Shown piece after piece: positions 43,564-51,805 of a DNA stretch of 64,000 bases. The DNA lies in contig NZ_JAXMOR010000019.1 of the NCBI RefSeq assembly GCF_034669705.1, positions 1 to 64,000 on the forward strand, given 5' to 3'. Below the pieces are notes generated by a model. It had not been told where the DNA came from. It ran no database searches and saw only the letters and a program-made list of their open reading frames with translations. The stretch is from Marinovum sp034669705. Its GTDB lineage: Bacteria; Pseudomonadota; Alphaproteobacteria; Rhodobacterales; Rhodobacteraceae. The translations under genes and the position numbers were made by a program. Numbering within the stretch: position 1 is the first letter of the stretch; each line of letters starts with the position of its first letter.

Positions 43564-43688
43564 GCAAGCGAGGCTACGGCGCGGGTTTTGCCTTGTCCAA
43601 CAACCATTTGTGGGCTTTGGCATCACGGTCCGTGACATCCCGCACCTAGGGCGGCGCTGTGGAAAATCTAACTTTTTCGCAGGAATTT

Positions 43689-43725
43689 TGATCGCGAGCG
43701 GAACCGCATCCGTACCTGAGGTGTT
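43689..43725 (+). promoter_or_regulatory. Possible stress-sigma promoter elements upstream of rpoH
   Basis: TGATCG at 43689-43694 with an 18-base spacer before TACCT resembles a Rhodobacter RpoE promoter (TGATCC-N18-TAAGA) only in its -35 half. GGAAC at 43700-43704 followed after 17 bases by TGTT resembles the alphaproteobacterial EcfG pattern (GGAAC-N16/17-CGTT) with one mismatch. Either would make sense for a heat-shock sigma gene, but both matches are partial. Confidence 0.25.
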
Positions 43726-43761
43726 CGAAACCAGACAACGACGGAAACGTGGGGATAGAAA

Positions 43762-44640
43762 ATGGCACTCGACGCACTAGATGACAGAACACTGTCCCGC
43801 GCGGCCATGAAAGCCGAATTGCTGGACGCCGAGACCGAACTCAAGCTGGCCTACGCCTGGCGGGACGAGCGCGACGAGGTCGCCCTGCACCGGCTGATCA
43901 CCGCCTATATGCGCCTCGCGATCTCGATGGCGTCTAAGTTCCGCCGCTATGGCGCGCCGATGAACGACCTGATCCAGGAAGCGGGCCTTGGCCTGATGAA
44001 GGCGGCCGACAAGTTCGACCCCGATCGCGGCGTGCGGTTTTCGACCTACGCGGTCTGGTGGATCAAGGCCTCGATCCAGGACTACGTGATGCGCAACTGG
44101 TCGATGGTGCGCACCGGCTCCACCTCGTCGCAGAAATCGCTGTTTTTCAACCTGCGTCGGGTGCAGGCGCGGATCGAGCGCGAGGCCGCGGCCGAGGGTG
44201 GCGATCTGGACCGCAATCAGATGCGCCACAAGATCGCCACCGAAATCGGCGTGCCGCTGGCAGATGTCGAGATGATGGAAGGCCGTCTGTCGGGCTCGGA
44301 TTTCTCGCTCAACGCCACGCAATCGACCGAGGACGAGGGCCGCGAATGGATCGACACGCTTGAGGATGACTGCCCGCAGGCCGCCGAACGGGTCGAGCTG
44401 GAGCATGATCTCGAGCAGCTTCGGCAATGGCTGGTGGCGGCGATGGGCGATCTGAACGAGCGCGAACGCTTTATCGTCCGCGAGCGCAAGCTGCGCGAGA
44501 AGCCGCGGACGCTGGAGAGCCTCGGCACCGAGCTGAGCCTGTCGAAGGAGCGGGTGCGCCAGCTTGAGGCGGCGGCGTTTCAGAAGATGCGCAAGTCGCT
44601 GGAAGGCCAGAGCAAGGAAGTTCACGAATTCTTTGCATGA
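43762..44640 (+). CDS. rpoH: RNA polymerase sigma-32 factor RpoH
   Basis: A 292-residue heat-shock/oxidative-stress sigma factor. Region 2 is seen in NDLIQEAGLGLMKAADKFDP and FSTYAVWWIKASIQDYV, the RpoH box is QKSLFFNLRR (about residue 130), and region 4 in SLGTELSLSKERVRQLEAAA. The box wording (QKSLFFNLRR rather than QKKLFFNLRR) recalls the RpoHII paralogue of Rhodobacter, which responds to singlet oxygen; that subtype call is tentative. A terminator-shaped hairpin begins 34 bases after its stop, inside the next gene, whose ATG overlaps this stop. Confidence 0.94.
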   Translation: MALDALDDRTLSRAAMKAELLDAETELKLAYAWRDERDEVALHRLITAYMRLAISMASKFRRYGAPMNDLIQEAGLGLMKAADKFDPDRGVRFSTYAVWWIKASIQDYVMRNWSMVRTGSTSSQKSLFFNLRRVQARIEREAAAEGGDLDRNQMRHKIATEIGVPLADVEMMEGRLSGSDFSLNATQSTEDEGREWIDTLEDDCPQAAERVELEHDLEQLRQWLVAAMGDLNERERFIVRERKLREKPRTLESLGTELSLSKERVRQLEAAAFQKMRKSLEGQSKEVHEFFA

Positions 44641-45410
44641 GGCGTCTTATCCTTGTCTTGTTGACGAGTTTGACCCCGGTTGCCTTGGCAGCCGGGGTTT
44701 TTGACGTCTTCGTGCTGGGCGAGGTACATGACAACCCGGCGCATCACGCGGAACAGGCCCGGCGGGTGGCCGAGATTGACCCGGCGGCGCTGGTGTTCGA
44801 GATGCTGACCGAGGCCCAGGCTGCTCGTGCCCTGCCGGCGCTGCGCGGCGATGCGGCGGCGCTGGGCGCGGCGCTGGACTGGGCGGCGAGCGGCTGGCCC
44901 GCATTTGCGATGTACGCGCCGATCTTTGCCGCGGCGCCCGAAGCACGGGTCTATGGCGCGGCGGTGCCTCGCACGGCGGCCCGGGCGGCCATGGAGAGGG
45001 GCGTGGCGGCGGTCTTTGGCAAAGACGCGGCGCGCTACGGCCTGACGTCTGACCTGCCGGAGGCGGAACAGGCGGCGCGAGAGGCGCTGCAGCAGGCGGC
45101 GCATTGCGGCACGTTGCCCCAGGAGATGTTGCCGGCGATGGTCAGGGTGCAGCGGCTGCGCGACGCCAGTCTGGCGCGCGCGGTGGTGCTGGCCTTGCAG
45201 GAGACCGGCGGGCCGGTGGCGGTGATCACCGGCAATGGCCACGCGCGGCGCGACTGGGGCCTGCCGCGGTTCCTGACGCGGGTGGCGCCCGACGCGCGGG
45301 TCTTCGTGCTCCTGCAGGGCGAGGACGGCGTGGTGCCGGAGGGCGGCCATGACGCGGTGGTCTTTGCCCCGTCGGTGCCGCGCGATGACCCCTGTGCGGC
45401 CTTCCGGTAG
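44637..45410 (+). CDS. ChaN-family protein (haem/iron-regulated lipoprotein-like)
   Basis: A 257-residue exported protein with signal peptide MRRLILVLLTSLTPVALAAG. The family motif LGEVHDNPAHH (about residue 27) and ITGNGHARRDWGLP (about 197) match ChaN-like proteins; ChaN of Campylobacter binds haem, but a general role is not settled. There is no lipobox Cys here, so it is probably soluble periplasmic. The start ATG overlaps the rpoH stop (ATGA). An intrinsic-terminator-like structure covers its signal-peptide codons, so its expression from the rpoH promoter may be attenuated. Confidence 0.82.
   Translation: MRRLILVLLTSLTPVALAAGVFDVFVLGEVHDNPAHHAEQARRVAEIDPAALVFEMLTEAQAARALPALRGDAAALGAALDWAASGWPAFAMYAPIFAAAPEARVYGAAVPRTAARAAMERGVAAVFGKDAARYGLTSDLPEAEQAAREALQQAAHCGTLPQEMLPAMVRVQRLRDASLARAVVLALQETGGPVAVITGNGHARRDWGLPRFLTRVAPDARVFVLLQGEDGVVPEGGHDAVVFAPSVPRDDPCAAFR
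44674..44702 (+). terminator. Intrinsic terminator-like hairpin for rpoH embedded in chaN
   Basis: CCCCGGTTGCC (44674-44684) and GGCAGCCGGGG (44687-44697) pair over 10-11 positions with one G-T wobble and a tiny loop, followed at once by TTTTT (44698-44702). This is a textbook rho-independent terminator shape, 34 bases after the rpoH stop, yet it lies within the signal-peptide codons of the overlapping chaN frame. Confidence 0.72.
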
Positions 45411-45485
45411 GGTGGCTCTTCCGCCCTTGCGGGCGTCCTCGCTCTCGCCGTAGGGTCGGGCGCGATGCAAGGGCGGGGGCCGGAG

Positions 45486-46679
45486 ATGTTGGCTGGCAAG
45501 CGGATACTGATGATCATCGGCGGCGGGATCGCGGCCTACAAGGGGCTCGACCTGATCCGCCGGCTGCGCGAGCGCGGCGCTGCGGTGACCCCGGTGATGA
45601 CCCGCGCGGCCGAGGAATTCGTCACCCCCCTGAGCGTCTCGGCGCTGGCTGGCGAGGCGGTGCACCGCGATCTCTTCGACCTGACGAAAGAGGCGGAGAT
45701 GGGCCATATCCAGCTCTCCCGCGTGGCCGACCTGGTGCTGGTGGTGCCGGCCACCGCCGACCTGATGGCCAAGATGGCGGCGGGGCTGGCCGGTGACCTG
45801 GCGACGACCCTGCTGATGGCCACCGACACGCCGGTGATGATCGTGCCGGCGATGAACGTGCGGATGTGGCAGCACCCGGCAACGCAGCGCAACCTTGCCG
45901 TGCTGAAGGGCGATGGCGTGACCGTGGTCGGGCCGGACGCGGGCGACATGGCCTGTGGCGAGTTCGGACCGGGGCGGCTCTCTGAGGTGCCGGAGATCGT
46001 GGCGGCGGTGGAGCGGCATTTCGCGGCGGGTCCGCTGGCAGGCCGGCGGGTGCTGGTGACCTCGGGGCCGACCCATGAGCCGATCGACCCGGTGCGTTAT
46101 ATCGCCAACCGCTCGTCCGGCGCACAGGGCACGGCGATTGCCGCGGCCCTGATGCGGCTCGGCGCCGAGGTGGTCTTTGTCACCGGGCCGGCAGAGGTGG
46201 CGCCGCCAGAGGGCGTCGAGCTGCACCGGGTCGAGACCGCGCGCGAGATGCTGGCGGCGGTGCAGGCAGCACTGCCGGTGGAGGCGGCGGTGTTTGCCGC
46301 GGCGGTGGCGGATTGGCGGGTGCAGGGGGCCTCTGAGAGCAAGATCAAGAAGCAGGCGGGCCAGCTGCCCAGCCTGCAGTTCGACGAGAACCCCGATATC
46401 CTGGCCACTGTGGCGCAGATGCAGGCCGGGCGGCCCAAGCTGGTGGTGGGGTTCGCCGCCGAGACCGATGACGTGCTGGCCAATGCCACCGCGAAGCGGG
46501 CGCGCAAGGGCTGCGACTGGATCGTCGCCAATGATGTGCGGCCCGAGACCGGCATCATGGGCGGGGCGGAGAATGCCGTGACGCTGATCACCGCGGCAGG
46601 GGCCGAGGACTGGCCGCGGATGGGCAAGCGGGCGGTGGCCGACCGGCTCGCCGAAGAGCTGGCGGCGGCGCTGGGCTGA
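45486..46679 (+). CDS. coaBC: Bifunctional phosphopantothenoylcysteine decarboxylase/phosphopantothenate--cysteine ligase
   Basis: A 397-residue coenzyme A biosynthesis enzyme. The N-terminal flavoprotein CoaC part begins GKRILMIIGGGIAAYKGLDL and has the PxMNxxMW signature (IVPAMNVRMWQHPA, about residue 121); the CoaB ligase part starts near residue 185 (RRVLVTSGPTHEPIDPVRYI, then NRSSGAQG) and holds the KIKK motif near 290. The ATG at 45486 gives the conserved start; one at 45465 is also in frame. It is followed by dut and moeB in the same direction. Confidence 0.94.
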   Translation: MLAGKRILMIIGGGIAAYKGLDLIRRLRERGAAVTPVMTRAAEEFVTPLSVSALAGEAVHRDLFDLTKEAEMGHIQLSRVADLVLVVPATADLMAKMAAGLAGDLATTLLMATDTPVMIVPAMNVRMWQHPATQRNLAVLKGDGVTVVGPDAGDMACGEFGPGRLSEVPEIVAAVERHFAAGPLAGRRVLVTSGPTHEPIDPVRYIANRSSGAQGTAIAAALMRLGAEVVFVTGPAEVAPPEGVELHRVETAREMLAAVQAALPVEAAVFAAAVADWRVQGASESKIKKQAGQLPSLQFDENPDILATVAQMQAGRPKLVVGFAAETDDVLANATAKRARKGCDWIVANDVRPETGIMGGAENAVTLITAAGAEDWPRMGKRAVADRLAEELAAALG

Positions 46680-46730
46680 GGGGGCGGGCGCCTCCGGCGG
46701 GAGTTTGGCGGGCAAGATGAAGGAGCGGAT

Positions 46731-47183
46731 GTGGTTTCTCTGAAGATCATGTGGGAGGCGGGCGCGGATCGGAGCCTCGGGCTGCCGCGCTACGAGACGG
46801 CCGGGGCGGCCGGGGCGGACCTGCGGGCGCAGTTGCCAGAGGGGCCGTTGCGACTGGCGCCGGGGGCCCGGGCGCTGGTGCCGACCGGGCTGCGGATCGC
46901 GGTGCCGGCGGGGTTTGAGGTGCAGGTGCGGCCGCGCTCGGGGCTGGCGTTTAAACATGGCATCACCCTGGTCAACAGCCCCGGCACCATCGACAGCGAC
47001 TACCGCGGGCCGCTGGGGGTGATCGTGATGAACGCCGGGGCCGAGAGATTCGAGATCACCCATGGCATGCGGATCGCGCAGATGGTGGTGGCGCCGGTGG
47101 TGCAGGCCGGGTTCGATCTGGTCGAGACGCTGGACGAGACCGCGCGCGGGTCGGGGGGCTTTGGCTCCACCGGGGCCGGTTGA
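46731..47183 (+). CDS. dut: Deoxyuridine 5'-triphosphate nucleotidohydrolase (dUTPase)
   Basis: A 150-residue trimeric dUTPase that prevents uracil incorporation into DNA. Five family motifs are visible, including AGADLRA (about 27), PRSGLAFKHGI (about 69), NSPGTIDSDYRG (about 82), RIAQMVV (about 114) and the C-terminal P-loop-like RGSGGFGSTG. It begins with GTG at 46731, supported by AAGGAG ten bases earlier. The stop overlaps the start of moeB. Confidence 0.95.
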   Translation: MVSLKIMWEAGADRSLGLPRYETAGAAGADLRAQLPEGPLRLAPGARALVPTGLRIAVPAGFEVQVRPRSGLAFKHGITLVNSPGTIDSDYRGPLGVIVMNAGAERFEITHGMRIAQMVVAPVVQAGFDLVETLDETARGSGGFGSTGAG

Positions 47184-48241
47184 TGCTCTTGGTGCTGGCT
47201 CTTGCGGCGGGGATCTGGTTTGGCGGCAGCGTCCTGGGCCTGCCGCGGGCGGCGCGCGGCCCGCTGGTCGGGCTGCTCTTCGTCGCCGTGCTGGGCATCC
47301 AGTTCCTGTTTCCGCCGGGCCACGGGCTGCGCGTGGCGACCGGCGGCGAGCCGGCGCTCTGGCTGCTGCTGGCGGGGTTTGTTGCGGTGATCCTTGCCTA
47401 TCGCCATCTGCTGGGCCGGCTGAAGCGCCGGGTGCCGGTGCCGGAGGCCGCCGTCGCAACGCCGGTGAGCGACGGACCGATGAGCGAGGCCGAGGTCGAG
47501 CGCTATGCCCGCCATATCGTGCTGCGCGAGCTGGGCGGACCCGGGCAGCAACGGCTGCGGCGGGCGCGGGTGCTGGTGATCGGCGCTGGCGGGCTTGGTG
47601 CGCCGGCCCTGCAATACCTGGCGGCGGCCGGGGTCGGCACCCTCGGGGTGATTGATGACGATGTGGTCGAGAACGCCAACCTGCAGCGCCAGGTGATCCA
47701 TCGCGACCAAGACATCGGCACGCCCAAGGTGTTCTCTGCCCAGGCCGCGATGATGGCGCAGAACCCCTACGTGCGGGTCTTGCCCTATCACCGGCGGCTG
47801 ACCGGAGAGGTTGCTGCGGATCTGTTTGCCGAGTTCGACCTGGTGCTCGACGGCACCGACAATTTTGACACCCGCTACCTGGCCAATCGCACGGCCGTGG
47901 CGCTGGGCATCCCGCTGGTCTCCGGCGCGCTGTCGCAATGGGAGGGCCAGATCTCGGTGTTCGACCCGGCCCGTGGCACACCGTGCTATCAGTGCATCTT
48001 CCCCGAGGCGCCGGCCGCGGGTCTCGCACCTTCTTGCTCCGAGGCCGGGGTGCTCGGCCCCTTGCCCGGCGTGGTCGGCGCGATGATGGCGGTCGAGGCG
48101 ATCAAGCTGCTGGCCGATGCCGGGGCGCCGCTTCGGGGCGAGATGCTGATCTATGACGCGCTGTGGTCCGAAACCCGCAAGATCGCGCTGAAACGCCGGG
48201 CCGACTGCCCGGTCTGCGGCGCCAGCAAAGGAACGAGATGA
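47183..48241 (+). CDS. moeB: Molybdopterin-synthase adenylyltransferase MoeB with N-terminal membrane domain
   Basis: A 352-residue ThiF/MoeB/E1-like protein that adenylates a small sulphur-carrier protein. The E1-like core begins near residue 95 (EVERYARHIVLRELGGPGQQ) with the ATP motif VIGAGGLGAPALQYLAAAGV, the Asp in DGTDNFDTRYLANR, and two zinc CxxC pairs (PCYQCIFP; DCPVCGAS). Before it lie three hydrophobic helices (residues about 1-19, 26-44, 55-74), so the enzyme is probably anchored in the inner membrane, unlike E. coli MoeB. The ATG at 47183 overlaps the dut stop. Whether it serves MoaD, ThiS or both is not readable. Confidence 0.88.
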   Translation: MLLVLALAAGIWFGGSVLGLPRAARGPLVGLLFVAVLGIQFLFPPGHGLRVATGGEPALWLLLAGFVAVILAYRHLLGRLKRRVPVPEAAVATPVSDGPMSEAEVERYARHIVLRELGGPGQQRLRRARVLVIGAGGLGAPALQYLAAAGVGTLGVIDDDVVENANLQRQVIHRDQDIGTPKVFSAQAAMMAQNPYVRVLPYHRRLTGEVAADLFAEFDLVLDGTDNFDTRYLANRTAVALGIPLVSGALSQWEGQISVFDPARGTPCYQCIFPEAPAAGLAPSCSEAGVLGPLPGVVGAMMAVEAIKLLADAGAPLRGEMLIYDALWSETRKIALKRRADCPVCGASKGTR

Positions 48242-50253
48242 TGACCAACCCCCTGCTGTCCGACTGGACCGGGCCTTTCGGCCTGCCGCCCTTCGATCTG
48301 ATCGAGGACGCGCATTTCGGCCCGGCGCTGGACACCGCCCTGGCCGAGGATCTGGCCGAAGTCGCGGCGGTGGCCGAAAACCCCGAGCCTCCGACGTTCG
48401 CCAACACCATCGAGGGGCTGATGCGTTGTGGCGCGCGGCTCGACCGGGTCAGCGGCGTGTTCTTCAACCTTGCCGGCAGCGACAGCACGCCCGCGCGAGA
48501 GGCCCTGATGCGGGAGTTCTCGCCGAAACTGGCGGCGCATGCGGCGGCGATCTATGGCAACCAACCGCTGTTCGATCGCATCCGCGCGGTCTGGCAGGCG
48601 CGCGAGGCGCTGGAGCTGACCGCCGAGCAGGCGCGCGTGTTGATGCTGGTGCACCGCAATTTCATCCGCGCCGGTGCCGCGCTTGAGGGCGAGGCGGCCG
48701 AACGGATGAAGGAGATCAAGCAGCGGCTGGCGGTGCTGGGCACCAGCTTCACCCAGAACCTGCTGGCCGATGAGCGTGACTGGTCGATGCCGCTGGCTGA
48801 GGCGGATCTCGAGGGGCTGCCGGGCTTTGTGGTGGCCTCGGCCCGCGCGGCCGGAGAAGAGCGCGGCGCCGAGGGCCCGGTACTGACCCTGTCGCGCTCG
48901 CTGATCGTGCCCTTCCTGCAGTTCTCGCCGCGCCGCGACCTGCGCGAGATCGCCTATAAGGCCTGGGTCGCGCGCGGCGCCAATGGCGGCGAGACCGACA
49001 ACCGCGAGATCGCCGCCGAGGTGCTGGCCCTGCGGCAGGAGCGCGCGCAGCTGCTGGGCTATGCGGATTTCGCCAGCTACAAGCTCGAGACCGAGATGGC
49101 CGGCAGCCCCGACAAGGTCCGCGAGCTGCTGGCGGCGGTCTGGGCGCCGGCCAAGGCACAGGCCGAGGCCGATGCACAGCTGCTGGAGGAGAGGATGCGC
49201 GCCGATGGGGTCAACGAGGCGCTGGCGCCCTGGGACTGGCGCTACTACGCCCAGAAGCGCCGCAAGGCCGAGCATGATCTCGACGAGGCGGCTCTGAAGC
49301 ACTATCTGCAGCTCGACCGGATGATCGAGGCCGCGTTCGACTGCGCCCATCGGCTCTTCGGGCTGGAATTCCAGGCACTCGACGTGCCGCTCTATCACCC
49401 CGACGCGCGGGCCTGGGAGGTGACGCGGAACGGGCAGCACCTGGCGGTCTTCATCGGCGATTACTTCGCCCGCGGCTCGAAACGCTCCGGCGCCTGGTGT
49501 TCGGCGATGCGGATGCAGGCCAGGTTTCCCGAGGAGCAGCGGCCGATTGTGGTCAACGTCTGCAACTTCGCCAAGGCCGATCCGGCGCTGCTGTCCTACG
49601 ACGACGCCCGCACGCTGTTTCACGAGTTCGGCCATGCGCTGCACCAGATGCTCTCGGATGTGACCTATGACATGGTCGCCGGCACCTCGGTGGCGCGGGA
49701 TTTCGTCGAACTACCCAGCCAGCTCTTCGAACACTGGCTCGAGGTGCCAGAGGTGCTGCGCGTCTTTGCCACCCATGTCGAGACCGGCGCGGCGATGCCG
49801 CAGGAGATGCTCGACAAGGTGCTGAAAGCCGCCAATTTCGATCAGGGCTTCGCGACGGTGGAATATGTCGCCTCGGCGATGGTCGACCTGGCCTTTCACG
49901 AGGGGGCCGCGCCGGCCGATCCGATGGCGAAACAGGCCGAGGTGCTTGCAGGCCTCGGCATGCCCGCCGCCATCGGCATGCGCCACGCCACGCCGCATTT
50001 CGCCCATGTCTTTGCCGGCGACGGCTATTCCAGCGGCTATTACAGCTACATGTGGTCAGAGGTGATGGACGCCGATGCCTTCGCCGCCTTCGAGGAGGCC
50101 GGCGGCGCCTTTGATCCCGAGATGGCCAAAAAGCTCGAAACCCACATCCTCTCGGCCGGCGGCTCGCAGGAGGCCGAGGCGCTCTATCTCGCCTTCCGCG
50201 GCCGGATGCCGGGTGTCGAGGCGCTGCTCAAGGGGCGCGGCCTTGCCGCCTGA
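48241..50253 (+). CDS. M3-family zinc metallopeptidase (oligopeptidase A / dipeptidyl carboxypeptidase type)
   Basis: A 670-residue cytoplasmic peptidase of the thimet-oligopeptidase family. The zinc motif is LFHEFGHALHQML (about residue 459) with the third ligand Glu in EYVASAMVD-type context further on (LPSQLFEHWL, about 489). The N-terminal half is helical. It likely degrades short peptides; whether it is PrlC- or Dcp-like cannot be decided. Two adjacent ATGs (48238 and 48241) overlap the moeB stop; AAAGGA upstream fits either. Confidence 0.9.
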   Translation: MTNPLLSDWTGPFGLPPFDLIEDAHFGPALDTALAEDLAEVAAVAENPEPPTFANTIEGLMRCGARLDRVSGVFFNLAGSDSTPAREALMREFSPKLAAHAAAIYGNQPLFDRIRAVWQAREALELTAEQARVLMLVHRNFIRAGAALEGEAAERMKEIKQRLAVLGTSFTQNLLADERDWSMPLAEADLEGLPGFVVASARAAGEERGAEGPVLTLSRSLIVPFLQFSPRRDLREIAYKAWVARGANGGETDNREIAAEVLALRQERAQLLGYADFASYKLETEMAGSPDKVRELLAAVWAPAKAQAEADAQLLEERMRADGVNEALAPWDWRYYAQKRRKAEHDLDEAALKHYLQLDRMIEAAFDCAHRLFGLEFQALDVPLYHPDARAWEVTRNGQHLAVFIGDYFARGSKRSGAWCSAMRMQARFPEEQRPIVVNVCNFAKADPALLSYDDARTLFHEFGHALHQMLSDVTYDMVAGTSVARDFVELPSQLFEHWLEVPEVLRVFATHVETGAAMPQEMLDKVLKAANFDQGFATVEYVASAMVDLAFHEGAAPADPMAKQAEVLAGLGMPAAIGMRHATPHFAHVFAGDGYSSGYYSYMWSEVMDADAFAAFEEAGGAFDPEMAKKLETHILSAGGSQEAEALYLAFRGRMPGVEALLKGRGLAA

Positions 50254-50254
50254 T

Positions 50255-50329
50255 CCCCTGCTTCTTCTGTTCAAAAATACCCTCGGGGGAGTCCTGCAAG
50301 GACGGGGGCAGAGCCCCCAAACTCCCCCG
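50255..50329. repeat. Dispersed 35-bp repeat, copy 2, with three-way-junction-like stems
   Basis: 50,255-50,289 is the reverse complement, with a few differences, of 23,456-23,490. It merges into nested inverted repeats: outer stem CGGGGGAGT/ACTCCCCCG (50284-50292 with 50321-50329), and inside it two hairpins, TCCT-GCA-AGGA (50292-50302) and GGGGGC-AGA-GCCCCC (50304-50318). The set could fold as a three-way junction in RNA and lies between convergent gene ends, consistent with a bidirectional terminator role. Confidence 0.65.
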
Positions 50330-50334
50330 GGGTC

Positions 50335-51315
50335 TCAGAATTCCAGCCGCTCGAGATCATAGCCACGCGCCTGCAGCTGGTTGAGCAATCCGCTCTCGCC
50401 CATCAGATGCGCCGCCCCCACCGCGACCATCAGCCGGTCTTCCGGCGCCGCCTCGATCACCTCGATCCAGGCCAGGTTGCGATCGGTCAGCAGCTTGGCT
50501 TCCATCTCGTCAAGCATCGCCTCGGTCTGCGCCTGAGGCAGGTCGAGATGGGCAAAGGTCATCTGCCGCGACAGCCGCCAGTTGTCGGAATGCGCCTCGT
50601 CGAAGTAGCTGTTGACCGTGGTCACCAGCAGATCGGCGCCGGTCGCCTCGGGAAAGACGCCGAGCCGCAGCATGTCGAGCTGGTCTTCCAGCGGTTCCTC
50701 GTTGAACACCCGGAACACCGTGTCATAGGCCTCGATCGAGCTGCGCGGCACCTCGGCCTCCGCGGCCACGGCCTCGATCCGCGCGTCAAGCCCGCCGCCG
50801 TCCTGCATCAGGTCCATGGCGCAGCCGGGCAACGCCAGCACCAGCGACAGGTACCAGGGCTGCATCTTGGCCGCCATCACCGCCGGGATGCCGCGGCTGC
50901 GGGCGGCCTCGGCCAGGGCCTGCCAGTCGCCTTCCTCCAGCAGTTCGGGCAGCGAGGTGTCCTGCAGCAGGAGCAGCGAGGTATCGGCGGCGAGGTTGCG
51001 CTGCAGCGCCTGGCGGTCTTCCTCGTTGGCCTCGAGAAACAGCCGCTCGGCGCGTTCGATGTCGGGCGTCAGCCGTGCCATCACCGGGTCGAGCCGCGGG
51101 TCGGGGATATGGATCGTGCCGACGACATCAATCACCCTGTCGCCGCGGACCGCGCGCCAGCGGTTCCCCTCCGGGAACGGCGTCGCCTCGGCCGCCGCCG
51201 TCAGGGCCGCCTGCTCGGCCGGGCTCAACCCGGCGCGCAGATCGGTGCCCTCGCAGCTGGCCGCAAGCGCCTGCGGCAGAAGGAGCGCGAACAGCGCGGA
51301 CATCAGGTAACGCAC
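50335..51315 (-). CDS. TraB/GumN-family exported protein
   Basis: A 326-residue protein with signal peptide MRYLMSALFALLLPQALAAS. The family shows VVGTIHIPDPRLDP (about residue 64) near the N-terminus and VAVGAAHLMGESGLLNQLQA near the C-terminus, the two conserved blocks of TraB/GumN (TIKI-like) proteins. Some relatives are metal-dependent peptidases, but the function here is unknown. It is followed upstream by the Gre-like gene with a 21-base gap. Confidence 0.85.
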   Translation of the reverse strand: MRYLMSALFALLLPQALAASCEGTDLRAGLSPAEQAALTAAAEATPFPEGNRWRAVRGDRVIDVVGTIHIPDPRLDPVMARLTPDIERAERLFLEANEEDRQALQRNLAADTSLLLLQDTSLPELLEEGDWQALAEAARSRGIPAVMAAKMQPWYLSLVLALPGCAMDLMQDGGGLDARIEAVAAEAEVPRSSIEAYDTVFRVFNEEPLEDQLDMLRLGVFPEATGADLLVTTVNSYFDEAHSDNWRLSRQMTFAHLDLPQAQTEAMLDEMEAKLLTDRNLAWIEVIEAAPEDRLMVAVGAAHLMGESGLLNQLQARGYDLERLEF

Positions 51316-51336
51316 GGCGGGCCTCCGGGGGCGGGG

Positions 51337-51780
51337 TCAGTGAACAGCGATGATCTCGTGGCGCGCGCCGTTGAAGTCGAAGCTGTCGCCGGCGCCCAGC
51401 CCCTCCATGGCACGAAAGATCGGCGCGGCGGGCGAGATGCCCATCACCGTCTGGCCGTCGACCTCGAATTCCGGCGTCGCCACGCAGACCACCAGCACCC
51501 GACCGTCCAGCTCGACGGCGGCGCCGGGGGTGATCTCGTCCTTGGCGCCGAAGTCGATCTCGTTGATCCGGCGCAGCCGGGCCTCGTCATCATGCATCGC
51601 CTCGTCCCAGGCGGCGGCCAGCTCGCCGTTCGACTCGGCGCGGCTCTGCTGGTCGTGTTCCAGCGGCTCGTTGCCGGGCACGCGGGCCTCGGCCACCAGG
51701 GTCTCGTATTTCTCGCGGGCCGCGTCATAGTCGTCGCGGGTCAGCTCGAGAAGGCGGGTCTTGATCGCGGATTTGTCCAT
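51337..51780 (-). CDS. GreA/GreB-family transcription factor-like protein
   Basis: A 147-residue protein with a helical N-terminal half that could form a short coiled coil (residues about 1-75) and a C-terminal FKBP-like Gre domain (EITPGAAVELDGRVLVVCVA; GISPAAPIFRAMEGLGAGDS). These domains bind RNA polymerase near its secondary channel. It is shorter and more divergent than housekeeping GreA, so it may be an accessory factor of the Rnk/GreB-like kind. The ATG at 51780 gives the family-like start. Confidence 0.82.
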   Translation of the reverse strand: MDKSAIKTRLLELTRDDYDAAREKYETLVAEARVPGNEPLEHDQQSRAESNGELAAAWDEAMHDDEARLRRINEIDFGAKDEITPGAAVELDGRVLVVCVATPEFEVDGQTVMGISPAAPIFRAMEGLGAGDSFDFNGARHEIIAVH

Positions 51781-51805
51781 GTCTGCTCCGTTTGCGTTGG
51801 GGGTG

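Noticed and set aside
44622..48029. A 1,135-codon open frame on the minus strand across rpoH to moeB
   Set aside because: It runs antisense through rpoH, chaN, coaBC, dut and moeB, all with clear motifs. The translated product is Arg/Pro/Ala low-complexity, typical of a shadow frame.
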